Shown: positions 8,774 to 15,448, counted from the stretch's first letter. The stretch is 55,688 nucleotides of DNA from Armatimonadetes bacterium CG2_30_59_28 (GCA_001872605.1 MNXM01000224.1:1-55688), one strand, 5' to 3'. A program made the numbers and translations. Notes: a model not told the origin generated them from the letters alone.

Positions 8774-9775
8774 ATGGTGCATCCAAGGATCGTTAGACTC
8801 ATCGGGTTAATCACGGTGTGGGTGGTGCAGACGACGATGGGGTTCGGAGCACCCGCGGGCTCACCGTCGGGTCGCAGGAACGCGCTCATCCAACAGGCCG
8901 CGAAGGGAACGGCCGCGATTCCGGCCCTTTCTGCCGCTTTGCAGGATGAGAATCTTGTGGTGCGGCGAACGGCGGCGCGATTGCTGGTCGAGTTGGGCTC
9001 GCCCGCGCGGGAGGCATTGGTAGAGGCTTTGGGCAACCCCGACTTTCTCGTTCGACGCTCTGCCCTGTGGGCGGTGTGCGATCCGCTGACCGCGGAGTCG
9101 CTGCCGCATCTCAAGAAGGCCGCCAAGGACCCAGATGCCCTGATGCGACTCACTGCCGTCAACCTGCTCGTGCAGTTCAAGCCGCGAACAAAGGAAGTTA
9201 ACGATCTTCTGGAACAAGCGAGGCAGGACGAATCGGGCGCGGTGCGGGACGTCGCCGCGCAGGCGGTGTGGCCGTTCTTCAAAGAGACGATCTCCATTCG
9301 CGACCGCAAAGATTGGGACCGTGACATCAAGGTCGTCCAGACCATTCCCCTGCCGAAGGAGGGCTGGCGCCTCAAGGAAGACCCCCGGAGCGATGGACAT
9401 TTGTTGAAATGGTACGAACCGGGCTTCAACGATTCGGCCTGGTCGGCCATCGACATCGAATCGGCCTGGGAAGAGCAGGGACACAAGTACGACGGCATCG
9501 CGTGGTATCGCGGCTCGTTTGACCTGCCGGCAAAGCCTGATTGTCTCGCTGTGGAGATCGCCTTCGGCGCGGTGGACGAGATCGCGTGGGTCTGGATCAA
9601 CGGCCGGTACGTCGGTCAGCACGACCTCGGCACCGAGGGTTGGGACAAACCATTCACCCTCGATGTGACGAAGGAACTGAAGTGGGGAGAGAAGAACCAG
9701 ATCACCGTGCGAGTGTATGACAGCGCCTACGCAGGCGGCATCTGGAAGCCGGTGAAGATTGAGGTGCTGAAGTAG
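8774..9775 (+). CDS. Exported HEAT-repeat protein with GH2-type jelly-roll domain
   Basis: ATG 8774 has GGAGG 8 nt upstream (8761-8765) and is favoured over the in-frame GTG at 8765, which lies inside that site. The 333-aa product has a signal peptide (ending near GFGAPAG), then about four HEAT-like helical repeats (residues about 30-165, e.g. LVVRRTAARLLVELGSPAR and FLVRRSALWAV), then a C-terminal galactose-binding/GH2 sugar-binding-like jelly roll (GIAWYRGSFDLP, VWINGRYVGQHDLGTEGW). It is a scaffold or binding protein, not an enzyme as far as can be seen. It sits 34 nt upstream of the DGR target gene in the same direction, so it could be coexpressed with, and possibly bind, the diversified protein; that partnership is inference. 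Confidence 0.85.
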   Translation: MVHPRIVRLIGLITVWVVQTTMGFGAPAGSPSGRRNALIQQAAKGTAAIPALSAALQDENLVVRRTAARLLVELGSPAREALVEALGNPDFLVRRSALWAVCDPLTAESLPHLKKAAKDPDALMRLTAVNLLVQFKPRTKEVNDLLEQARQDESGAVRDVAAQAVWPFFKETISIRDRKDWDRDIKVVQTIPLPKEGWRLKEDPRSDGHLLKWYEPGFNDSAWSAIDIESAWEEQGHKYDGIAWYRGSFDLPAKPDCLAVEIAFGAVDEIAWVWINGRYVGQHDLGTEGWDKPFTLDVTKELKWGEKNQITVRVYDSAYAGGIWKPVKIEVLK

Positions 9776-9809
9776 GGAATCATCAGCATTATCTTCAAGG
9801 AGACGTGAT

Positions 9810-12647
9810 ATGACAGACAAGTTGCGCAAAGCGCTTTCGGTGGCAATACTGACGCTAACGGTTGCTGGACTTGTATGCTTCGTGACGGCGGTCGTCGGCC
9901 AGGAAAGCAATAAATCAACGGGCACGGGATTCATCGTGGATCCGAACGGCTATCTGCTCACGTGTCATCACGTGGTTGAGGATTCAGGTAAAGTGGAGGT
10001 TGCCATCGGCGGGAAGACCTACGAGGCGACAGTGCTGGCGAGTGACGAGAAGCGCGACCTTGCTCTGCTGGAGGTCAAGGCGAAGGGACTGACGCCTTTG
10101 CCGCTGGCGAACTCCAACCAGGTCGAGGTGGGGCAGGAAGTGCGGGCGTTCGGCTTTCCCATATCCAGTTTGCTGGGCGCAAACGTGAAGGTGACGCGCG
10201 GCACGGTGTCAGGCATCGAGACGAAGGAGGCGCAGAAGGTCTTTCAGATCGACGCTCCGGTGAACCCGGGCAATTCCGGTGGGCCGCTGGTCAACGAACA
10301 GGGTGAAGTCGTGGCTGTTGTGAACGCCAAACTGGCCGGTTCAGTGGTGTCCAATGTCGGCTTTGCGGTGCCGATCAACTACGCCAAGACAACCTTGCAC
10401 GACAACGGGGTGGAGTTCGCCACCGCAGGGTCGAAGGAGAAGTTGGATGGTCCCGCTCTCGTCAAGCGCGTGTCGCCTTCGGTTGTTCTCATCACGGTCA
10501 CACCCAAAGGCGCCGCGCGGGAGGGCGAGGCTCCCGCCGAGCCACGCACGCCCGTTACACCTCCTCCGCCATCCCGCGCCGAAGACATGAAGAAAGCGCA
10601 AGCCGACGCATACGCGGAGTTGAAGAAGAAAGGCGTCGCATCGCCACCGGGGATGGTGCTTGTTCCTGCCGGTGAGTTTGAAACGGAGGACGGATCGAAG
10701 GTGTCTCTCAACGCCTTTTGGATCGACAAGACCGAGGTGACCAACGCCGAGTTCCAGAAGTTCGTGAAAGCTACAGGGCATCCACGGGAGGGTAAGGCTC
10801 CTGCCGCACCCGGCTCAGCAGTAAGCGCAGCGGCAGCTTCGCCCTCCCCCGATGAGCCGGTCACGAACGTAACCTGGGCGGATGCAGCCGCGTACGCCAA
10901 ATGGGCGGGGAAGAGAGTCCCCAGCGAAGCGGAGTGGGAAAAAGCCGCGCGCGGGACGGACCGGCGCGTCTATCCCTGGGGCAACGACTTCGACGCCGCG
11001 AAGGCAAACGGAGATGGTCAGGCCGATGGCTTCAAAGGCGCGTCGCCGTCGGGCACCTTCAAAGATGGCTTCTCTCCCTGGGGTGCGCTCGACATGTCGG
11101 GCAACGTCTGGGAATGGTGTAGTAACGACTTTAGTCGTTCGGTAGGCGACTCAAGTCGCGACTACAAGGGGCTGTCGAAGGTGATTCGCGGTGGCTCGTT
11201 TGCTTCCAGTGAGAAAGGATTGCGTTGTGGCCAGCGGGCAGCCTTGTTGCCGAACTTGTCCCTCAATGAACTTGGGTTCCGTTGTGTGAAAGATGAGCCC
11301 AACCTTGCCGCCGTCCCTGGCCCCACGTCCCCCGTCCCAGCTACGACAGAATGGGAGGGCGTCCTCAAGTTCAAAGGCGAAGCCGCGGAGTTGAAGTGTA
11401 CGCCGAAGTTTGAGCAGGTGACGTTTCAGACAAGCCTCGGGACGTTGACCCTCAAGAAGGAATACATCCAGTCCCTCGCACCCAACGAAGTGCAACTGCT
11501 TGGAGGTTCGGTGCTGAAAGGGAAGCTACAGGACGCCACCTTGCCGGTGCTCTGGTCGTTGGGCGAGCGACAGATTGCTGCGGCGGAGGTGGAGAGATAC
11601 CAGCGCGCCATCGAGCCGCCGGTGGTGAGTGTGGGGGTGACGAAGGATGGAGTCGTGGTTCCTCCAGGTTTTGGCGCGCAGCTTACGTTGAAGGACGAGA
11701 GCATCGTGGTGGGCGACTTGCAGGAGAAGGAACTACGCATGCGCCTCGTCGGAGTGGGCGAGACCTCAATCCCGACCGAGAAGGTCGTCCAGTTGGTCGC
11801 GGAAGGTAATCGCCTCCTGACCGTTCTCAAGGACGGAAACACCGTGCAGGGAGAACTGCTGGGCGATTACCACCTGATCTTGCTGGAAGGCAACCTGACG
11901 CTTACCGGCGGCGAGCGACTGGCCTCTCTGAGTTTCGTGCATCGAGGCGTCTCCGGACTCATTAGCCGAATAAACCCCAAGGATGGCGCGTGGATGGTGT
12001 GGATACCGACAGAAGGCAAGACGGCCGCCCAGGGCTTCTGGATGTACAAGTACGAGGTCACGAATGCACAGTACCGCAAGTTCATCGAAGCGAATCCGGA
12101 ATGGCAGTCAGGTGGAGCGAAGGCGAAGCAGCTTGCAGACTCTGACTACCTCAAACACCTGCGCGGCGATGACAAGGAGTATGCCTCTACCGATGACAAG
12201 TGTCCCGTGGCGTGGGTCTCATGGCATGCCGCCAAGGCGTACGCGGAATGGGCGGGGTGTCAGTTGCCCACTCACGACCAGTGGGAATGGGCCGCACGCG
12301 GCGGGCTGACGGGAAAGAAGTATGTGTGGGGTGACGAGTGGCCTCCTCCGAAGGGCGCGGGGAACTTCGCCGATCAGACGGCGAAGAAGAAGTGGAACTG
12401 GAGTGTCATTGAAGGCTATGATGACGGCTATGCCGGGACCGCGCCCGTGGGTAGTTTCTCAACCAACGGTTACGGGTTGCACGACATGGCAGGGAATGTG
12501 TGGGAGTGGGTGTCTGAGCAAGGACAACTGCGGGGCGGCTCGTTCGGCAGCTACGGTCCCGACGTCATCGCCGTCTCGTATCGCTTCTGCGGCATTCCGC
12601 AGTTCTGCTACGGCTGCTACGGGTTTCGTTGCCTGAGGACTCAATAA
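9810..12647 (+). CDS. DGR target: exported HtrA-like protease with two FGE-sulfatase/C-lectin-fold domains
   Basis: A 945-aa protein; AAGGAG lies 7 nt before ATG 9810 and residues 1-31 form a signal peptide or anchor. Residues about 37-215 are a trypsin-like serine protease with an apparent triad His54 (TCHHVV), Asp83 (KRDLALL) and Ser156 (GNSGGPL). The first FGE-sulfatase/CLec-fold domain spans about 280-495 (WIDKTEVTNAEF, DMSGNVWEW, GFRCVKDEP). Residues about 515-720 are beta-rich repeats. The second CLec domain spans about 725-945 (YKYEVTNAQY, LHDMAGNVWEW) and its last 39 residues are the DGR variable region. It lacks an obvious formylglycine-synthase Cys pair in its active site and should be read as a ligand-binding fold. 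Repeat-derived insertions occur at residues 236-246 and 325-334. Cotranscription with avd and the RT is likely. The protein probably acts at the cell surface or outside the cell. Confidence 0.93.
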   Translation: MTDKLRKALSVAILTLTVAGLVCFVTAVVGQESNKSTGTGFIVDPNGYLLTCHHVVEDSGKVEVAIGGKTYEATVLASDEKRDLALLEVKAKGLTPLPLANSNQVEVGQEVRAFGFPISSLLGANVKVTRGTVSGIETKEAQKVFQIDAPVNPGNSGGPLVNEQGEVVAVVNAKLAGSVVSNVGFAVPINYAKTTLHDNGVEFATAGSKEKLDGPALVKRVSPSVVLITVTPKGAAREGEAPAEPRTPVTPPPPSRAEDMKKAQADAYAELKKKGVASPPGMVLVPAGEFETEDGSKVSLNAFWIDKTEVTNAEFQKFVKATGHPREGKAPAAPGSAVSAAAASPSPDEPVTNVTWADAAAYAKWAGKRVPSEAEWEKAARGTDRRVYPWGNDFDAAKANGDGQADGFKGASPSGTFKDGFSPWGALDMSGNVWEWCSNDFSRSVGDSSRDYKGLSKVIRGGSFASSEKGLRCGQRAALLPNLSLNELGFRCVKDEPNLAAVPGPTSPVPATTEWEGVLKFKGEAAELKCTPKFEQVTFQTSLGTLTLKKEYIQSLAPNEVQLLGGSVLKGKLQDATLPVLWSLGERQIAAAEVERYQRAIEPPVVSVGVTKDGVVVPPGFGAQLTLKDESIVVGDLQEKELRMRLVGVGETSIPTEKVVQLVAEGNRLLTVLKDGNTVQGELLGDYHLILLEGNLTLTGGERLASLSFVHRGVSGLISRINPKDGAWMVWIPTEGKTAAQGFWMYKYEVTNAQYRKFIEANPEWQSGGAKAKQLADSDYLKHLRGDDKEYASTDDKCPVAWVSWHAAKAYAEWAGCQLPTHDQWEWAARGGLTGKKYVWGDEWPPPKGAGNFADQTAKKKWNWSVIEGYDDGYAGTAPVGSFSTNGYGLHDMAGNVWEWVSEQGQLRGGSFGSYGPDVIAVSYRFCGIPQFCYGCYGFRCLRTQ
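10518..10543 (+). repeat. In-frame intragenic palindromic repeat (copy 1) in the DGR target
   Basis: A 26-bp unit beginning CGGGAGGG and containing GGCTCC, encoding REGEAPAEP, lies in the linker after the protease domain. It agrees with 10785-10810 at 21 of 26 positions and contains GGGAG/CTCCC and GGCTC/GAGCC arms. The same peptide-coding repeat is, as I recall, frequent in Planctomycete- and Armatimonad-like genomes. Confidence 0.6.
10785..10810 (+). repeat. In-frame intragenic palindromic repeat (copy 2) in the DGR target
   Basis: This second copy of the 26-bp unit encodes REGKAPAAP and lies inside the first FGE-like domain, between FVKATGH and the conserved DEPVTNVTW strand. It therefore sits in a surface loop and keeps the reading frame. 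Confidence 0.6.
11119..11165 (+). repeat. Double palindrome inserted in-frame in the first FGE-like domain
   Basis: Two adjacent palindromes, AACGACT-tt-AGTCGTT (11124-11139) and GCGACT-ca-AGTCGC (11146-11159), are bounded by GTAG at 11119 and CTAC at 11161. They encode a Ser/Arg/Asp-rich loop directly after the conserved GNVWEWCSND motif. The form (CGACT...AGTCG) matches the style of the nrdJ and SNF2 palindromes in this window. Confidence 0.6.
12526..12642 (+). repeat. DGR variable repeat (VR)
   Basis: The 117-bp VR is the last part of the target gene, starting within codon 906. It aligns without gaps to the TR at 14199-14315 with 23 mismatches. Twenty-two are at positions where the TR has A; they alter 13 codons that are all AAC or AAT in the TR. 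The remaining mismatch (12638, G against TR C) lies at the 3' edge. The first 20 bases and several internal blocks (CCCGAC, ATCGCCGTCTCGTATCGC) are identical. The variable residues in order are G S Y G, V, F C G I, F, Y G C, the usual exposed positions of a CLec-fold variable region. Confidence 0.97.
12618..12637 (+). promoter_or_regulatory. Candidate IMH (initiation of mutagenic homology)
   Basis: A 20-bp block, identical in TR and VR, closes the variable part and includes GGGTTTCGTTGCCTGAG. It is directly followed by the single non-adenine difference (G in VR, C in TR). In characterised DGRs a GC-rich identical block at the VR 3' end marks where mutagenic cDNA is taken up, with a slightly different IMH* next to the TR. 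The role here is inferred from that position. Confidence 0.7.
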
Positions 12648-12684
12648 TCTAACCCTTTATACTTTTTTCTTTTGCCCTTTACAG

Positions 12685-12728
12685 GATGGCGGCTTCAGCC
12701 GCCATCTCGCCGAGCGGAGCGAGGCGGC
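12685..12728 (+). promoter_or_regulatory. GC-rich hairpins downstream of the VR
   Basis: A perfect inverted repeat GATGGCGGCT (12685-12694) and AGCCGCCATC (12697-12706) lies 48 nt after the IMH. A second possible stem uses GCCGC plus CTCGC (12698-12710) against GCGAG plus GCGGC (12719-12728); the two overlap and exclude each other. Hairpin or cruciform structures just downstream of the VR help target recognition in some DGRs. This one is farther from the IMH than the well-studied examples, so a terminator or a generic palindromic repeat is an alternative. Confidence 0.5.
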
Positions 12729-12756
12729 CGGCGGATTTTTTCGAGAGGCTTGGCGT

Positions 12757-13125
12757 ATGGATTCGAGTGCAACGCGACAAAGGGAGGCACCTTCCGCGGT
12801 GCAGAAGGCGTATGACTTCATGTTGTGGATGTTGCCCCACACGGCAAAGTATGCGAGGAACTACAAATACACGCTTGGCAGCGAGGTGCAACGGTACACC
12901 TTGCTTGTTCTGGAACGTCTCGTCGAGGCAAGCTACACCCGGTCGAAGATAGACCTGTTGCAGGAGGCGAATACGAAGCTGGAGGTTCTACGATATCTCC
13001 TGCGGTCGAGTTGTGACTTGCAGTGCATTTCTATTCGCCAATACGAATGCGCCATCAAGATGCTCTACAATCTGGGAGTTGAGGTGGGCGGATGGCTCAA
13101 AGAGCAGAGAGGGAAAGCGAATTGA
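12757..13125 (+). CDS. avd: DGR accessory variability determinant (Avd-like four-helix bundle)
   Basis: The 122-aa protein matches the bacterial Avd/23S-intervening-sequence-like family: AYDFMLWMLPHTAKYARNY, LGSEVQRYTLLVLERLVEA, a Lys/Leu-rich third helix (EANTKLEVLRYLLRSSCDL) and a closing helix ending LGVEVGGWLKEQ. Avd forms a positively charged pentameric four-helix barrel that binds the RT and the TR-containing RNA and is needed for mutagenic retrohoming in studied DGRs. GAGAGG lies 8 nt before the ATG. It ends inside the RT start region; the TGA stop overlaps a TTG start for the RT, so translation is probably coupled. Confidence 0.93.
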   Translation: MDSSATRQREAPSAVQKAYDFMLWMLPHTAKYARNYKYTLGSEVQRYTLLVLERLVEASYTRSKIDLLQEANTKLEVLRYLLRSSCDLQCISIRQYECAIKMLYNLGVEVGGWLKEQRGKAN

Positions 13126-14309
13126 AGAGGTACGGGGGCCTGGCGGAGGCTTTCTGCTCATTTGAGAATCTGTTCGTGGCGGCGCGCAAAGCCCAGCGCG
13201 GCAAGCGCGACCGTCCTTCAGTCGGGCGCTTCAACCACCGCCTGGAATGGGAACTGCTTCGGATGCAGAGGGAGCTGGAGGCAGAGACATACCAATTTGG
13301 GCGGTTCTTTGAGTTTCGCATCACCGATCCCAAGCCGCGTCTCATCAGCGCTGCGCCTTACCGCGACCGCGTGGCTCACCATGCCTTCTGCAACGTGGTG
13401 GAGCCTGTCCTGAACCGAGGATTCATCAGTGATTCCTATTCCTGCCGTGTGGGGAAAGGGACACACAGAGCCGTGGATCGGTTTACCCAGTATGCGCGGC
13501 GATATCGTTACGTGCTGCGAGCAGACATCAGCAAGTACTTCCCGAGCATCGACCATGACGTGTTGCTGTCACTCATCCGGCGGAAGATCAAGGACAGGAA
13601 GCTGCTATGGTTCGCGGAGAGCGTTGTCCGGCACAGTAATCCTCAGGATCCAGCGCTCCACTATTTTCCGGGGGACCACCTCTTCACACCGTATGAACGC
13701 CGGAGAGGGATCCCCATCGGGAACCTGACCAGTCAACTTTTCGCCAACCTGTATCTCGATCCCCTCGACCATTTCGTGAAAGAAGTGCTGCGCTCTCCTG
13801 GCTATGTCCGCTATACCGATGATCTGGCGCTCTTCAGCGATGACAAGGGCTGGTTGTGGTGGGCTGCGGAAGAGATGACCAGTTTTCTGCAGCGATTTCG
13901 TCTGATCCTGCATAAGCGGAAGCTCTACGTACAGCCAACACGAGTCGGGACGGACTTTCTCGGATACCAGGTGTTTCCCGATCATCGTCGGTTGCGGCGC
14001 TGCAATGGGGTGCGGTTCCAACGCCGTCTGGGTGAGTTGCAGCGCCAGTATGCGTGCTATGAAGTTGACCTTGAAAACGTGCATGCGTCGGTGCAGTCCT
14101 GGATCGCTCACGCTTCGCATGCGGATACCCACGGATTGCGGACCGCTGTGCTGGCAGAGACAGTCTTCCAGCGCGGCGCCACATCGGGAGCAGGGAAGAA
14201 CTGCGGGGCGGCTCGTTCAACAACAACAATCCCGACAACATCGCCGTCTCGTATCGCAACAACAACAATCCGCAGAACTGCAACAACAACTACGGGTTTC
14301 GTTGCCTGA
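13122..14309 (+). CDS. DGR reverse transcriptase
   Basis: The start is taken as TTG 13122, which overlaps the avd stop as TTGA, has GAGAGGG 8 nt upstream and gives the family-typical N-terminus MKRYGGLAEAFCSFENL; ATG 13092 is the alternative. The 395-aa product carries LISAAPYRDRVAHHAFCNVVEP, motif A Asp135 in RADISKYFPSIDH, the DGR-specific IGNLTSQ at 199-205 (QGxxxSP in most other RTs), and the catalytic YTDD at 231-234. No maturase, endonuclease or retron msr/msd is present. The usual family end (WIAHASHADTHGLR...VFQRG) is followed by about 36 residues encoded by the TR in a different frame, giving a Thr/Arg-rich tail ending at a stop inside the TR. The RT makes adenine-mutagenised cDNA from TR RNA. 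Confidence 0.95.
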   Translation: MKRYGGLAEAFCSFENLFVAARKAQRGKRDRPSVGRFNHRLEWELLRMQRELEAETYQFGRFFEFRITDPKPRLISAAPYRDRVAHHAFCNVVEPVLNRGFISDSYSCRVGKGTHRAVDRFTQYARRYRYVLRADISKYFPSIDHDVLLSLIRRKIKDRKLLWFAESVVRHSNPQDPALHYFPGDHLFTPYERRRGIPIGNLTSQLFANLYLDPLDHFVKEVLRSPGYVRYTDDLALFSDDKGWLWWAAEEMTSFLQRFRLILHKRKLYVQPTRVGTDFLGYQVFPDHRRLRRCNGVRFQRRLGELQRQYACYEVDLENVHASVQSWIAHASHADTHGLRTAVLAETVFQRGATSGAGKNCGAARSTTTIPTTSPSRIATTTIRRTATTTTGFVA

Positions 14310-14315
14310 GCACTC
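14199..14315 (+). repeat. DGR template repeat (TR)
   Basis: This 117-bp repeat is the invariant donor for the VR. Read in the target frame it encodes LRGGSF, then four Asn, PD, Asn, IAVSYR, four Asn, PQ, Asn, Cys, three Asn and YGFRCLST. All 13 Asn codons are AAC or AAT, the arrangement that lets adenine mutagenesis reach many residues without creating stop codons. It lies at the 3' end of the RT gene and overlaps its coding frame up to the stop at 14307-14309. Confidence 0.97.
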
Positions 14316-14370
14316 CATCGAGCTTCTGAGTCAGAATTCCGAGAGTCCACGGACACGGAAGCATACTCAG

Positions 14371-14481
14371 GGAGTCCATTTCCTGCGTCCGGGTTTGGGG
14401 GGCAGCCCCCGGGCCGAATACCAGAAAGCCCGGCGGCGGCTGGTAGTCCTGAGGAATCAGGACGAACGTCGTCGCCGGGCA
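14371..14481 (+). repeat. Structured repeat A (two-helix, RNA-like)
   Basis: This copy shares GGAGTCCAT, GTCCGGGTT, CCGAATA, CCCGGCGGCGGCTGGTA and GAACGTCGTCGCC with copy B at 15449-15573. Helix 1 pairs 14392-14401 with 14406-14415 (10 bp, three U-G wobbles). Helix 2 pairs 14428-14440 with 14468-14480 (13 bp, two G-U pairs) and encloses a GTCCTGA/TCAGGAC stem closed by a GGAA tetraloop. Wobble pairs and helix conservation favour an RNA. It begins 55 nt after the TR. It could be a small RNA, a guide-RNA-like relic of an IS605/IscB-type element, or a REP-type repeat. Confidence 0.6.
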
Positions 14482-14509
14482 GTTTCGTAGAGCGCGGGCT
14501 CCCGGTGCA

Positions 14510-14538
14510 TTGACACGTCTCGGCATCCCTCCTATGCT
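14510..14538 (+). promoter_or_regulatory. Strong sigma70-type promoter of the first toxin-antitoxin cassette
   Basis: TTGACA at 14510-14515, a 17-nt spacer and TATGCT at 14533-14538 lie 67 nt before the antitoxin start. Confidence 0.65.
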
Positions 14539-14605
14539 GTTGGTATCCGAGATGCAACAACTCACTCCCAGCATTCTACTGACATAGTCGATTGGAGGCA
14601 CACCC

Positions 14606-14851
14606 ATGACACCTGCCGTAGTCGAGGCCATTGAGAGCGTTCTGAAACTGCCGCCACAAGAGAGGGCCGATCTCGCGACTCGCCTCATCGAGAGCCTGGA
14701 CGAGGAAGTAGACGAGGAAGTCGCAGCCGCCTGGGACGCTGAGATAGCGCGCCGAATACGCGAGCTGGACGCGGGTTTGGTAGAGCCGATTCCTTGGTCC
14801 CAAGCGCGAGACATGATTCTGGGTTTGGACGATGGGCTTGGCAGAGCTTGA
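14606..14851 (+). CDS. Antitoxin of the addiction-module component family
   Basis: An 81-aa acidic protein with the pattern of the unstable antitoxin/addiction-module family (PF09720-like): a short N-terminal helix (VVEAIESVLKLPPQERADLATRL), then ESLDEE..DEEVAAAWDAEIARRIRELDAG, in which the WDAEI-x-RR motif and the following acidic residues are typical. It would neutralise the ParE/RelE-type toxin encoded next. The toxin gene starts 20 nt before its stop, so the two are translationally coupled, antitoxin first, as usual for this type II system. Confidence 0.85.
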   Translation: MTPAVVEAIESVLKLPPQERADLATRLIESLDEEVDEEVAAAWDAEIARRIRELDAGLVEPIPWSQARDMILGLDDGLGRA

Positions 14852-15128
14852 GCTGCATCCTGAAGCTGTGGCGGAGGCGAAGGCGACGCGGGAATGGTAC
14901 GCGGAGCGCAGCCCTCGCGCTGCCGCGAGGTTCGTCATTGAATTGGACGGCGCGCTCGGGAGGATCCGAGAGTTCCCCGATTTGTGGCCGTCTTACCTGC
15001 ATGGCACGCGCAGGTGCCTTTTGCACCATTTCCCTTATCAGATCGTGTACCGCCAACTCGACGACGTCATCCAGGTAGTCGCCGTAGCCCATTGCCGTCG
15101 TAGACCTGGTTACTGGCGTCACAGGTGA
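14832..15128 (+). CDS. ParE/RelE-superfamily toxin
   Basis: A 98-aa basic protein with the ParE/RelE fold pattern: ELELHPEAVAEAKATREWYAERSPRAAARFV, a central FPDLWPSYLHGTRRCLL, then HHFPYQIVYRQLDDVIQVVAVAHCRRRPGYW. The ending HxRR-P-YW is typical of ParE-like toxins that pair with addiction-module antitoxins. Such toxins either poison gyrase or cleave mRNA on the ribosome; sequence alone cannot decide which. It starts within the antitoxin gene and is followed 5 nt later by a zinc-finger gene. Confidence 0.87.
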   Translation: MGLAELELHPEAVAEAKATREWYAERSPRAAARFVIELDGALGRIREFPDLWPSYLHGTRRCLLHHFPYQIVYRQLDDVIQVVAVAHCRRRPGYWRHR

Positions 15129-15132
15129 AACG

Positions 15133-15377
15133 ATGATTTCACAGGACACACGCAAATGCACTCGGTGTGGAGTACAGACCGAGTGGACTCTCACGTCGGT
15201 GGAGATGACCGACGAGCACTCCTCGGTCACTGTGACGGGGGTGCCAGCGATGGTCTGTCCCCGTTGTGGAGAGGAATATGTTCCCGGACTGCAAGCGATG
15301 TCGCTGACTAACGCCGCTGAGGGGATCTTCAGCGTTCTCCGGGGGGGGGGACACAACCCGTCGAAGCCGTCGCATAG
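15133..15377 (+). pseudogene. YgiT/MqsA-type zinc-finger protein with a poly-G tract that decides its frame
   Basis: The product begins MISQDTRKCTRCG and has two CxxC pairs (CTRC, CPRC) around VTVTGVPAMVCPRCGEEYV, the pattern of YgiT-type zinc-finger proteins related to the MqsA N-terminus. Ten G residues follow at 15341-15350. As read, the frame continues to 15621 through repeat B, which looks unnatural. With one more G it would end at 15377 after TQPVEAVA, giving about 83 residues, near the family's size. The tract may be phase-variable, a recent mutation or a sequencing error. The gene follows the toxin by 5 nt and may be a third member of the cassette. Confidence 0.6.
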
Positions 15378-15448
15378 TCACCAGCCGTTGGTGTCCAGCC
15401 CTGGCCGCTGCGAGGTCCCTTTTACGGTGTGGAAGGGAGAGTGCGGGT

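Noticed and set aside
11183-11300. End of the first FGE-like domain as a second DGR variable repeat
   Set aside because: The protein layout matches the VR position (GGSF...GFRC) but the DNA does not align with the TR. It cannot be a substrate of this TR.
9810-12647. Formylglycine-generating enzyme (sulfatase activator)
   Set aside because: The domains have the FGE fold, but they lie in a DGR target with a protease; such domains serve as ligand-binding scaffolds, and no sulfatase gene is in the window.
13122-14309. Retron or group II intron reverse transcriptase
   Set aside because: The RT has the DGR-specific IGNLTSQ motif, sits with Avd and a TR/VR pair, and lacks maturase, endonuclease and msr/msd features.
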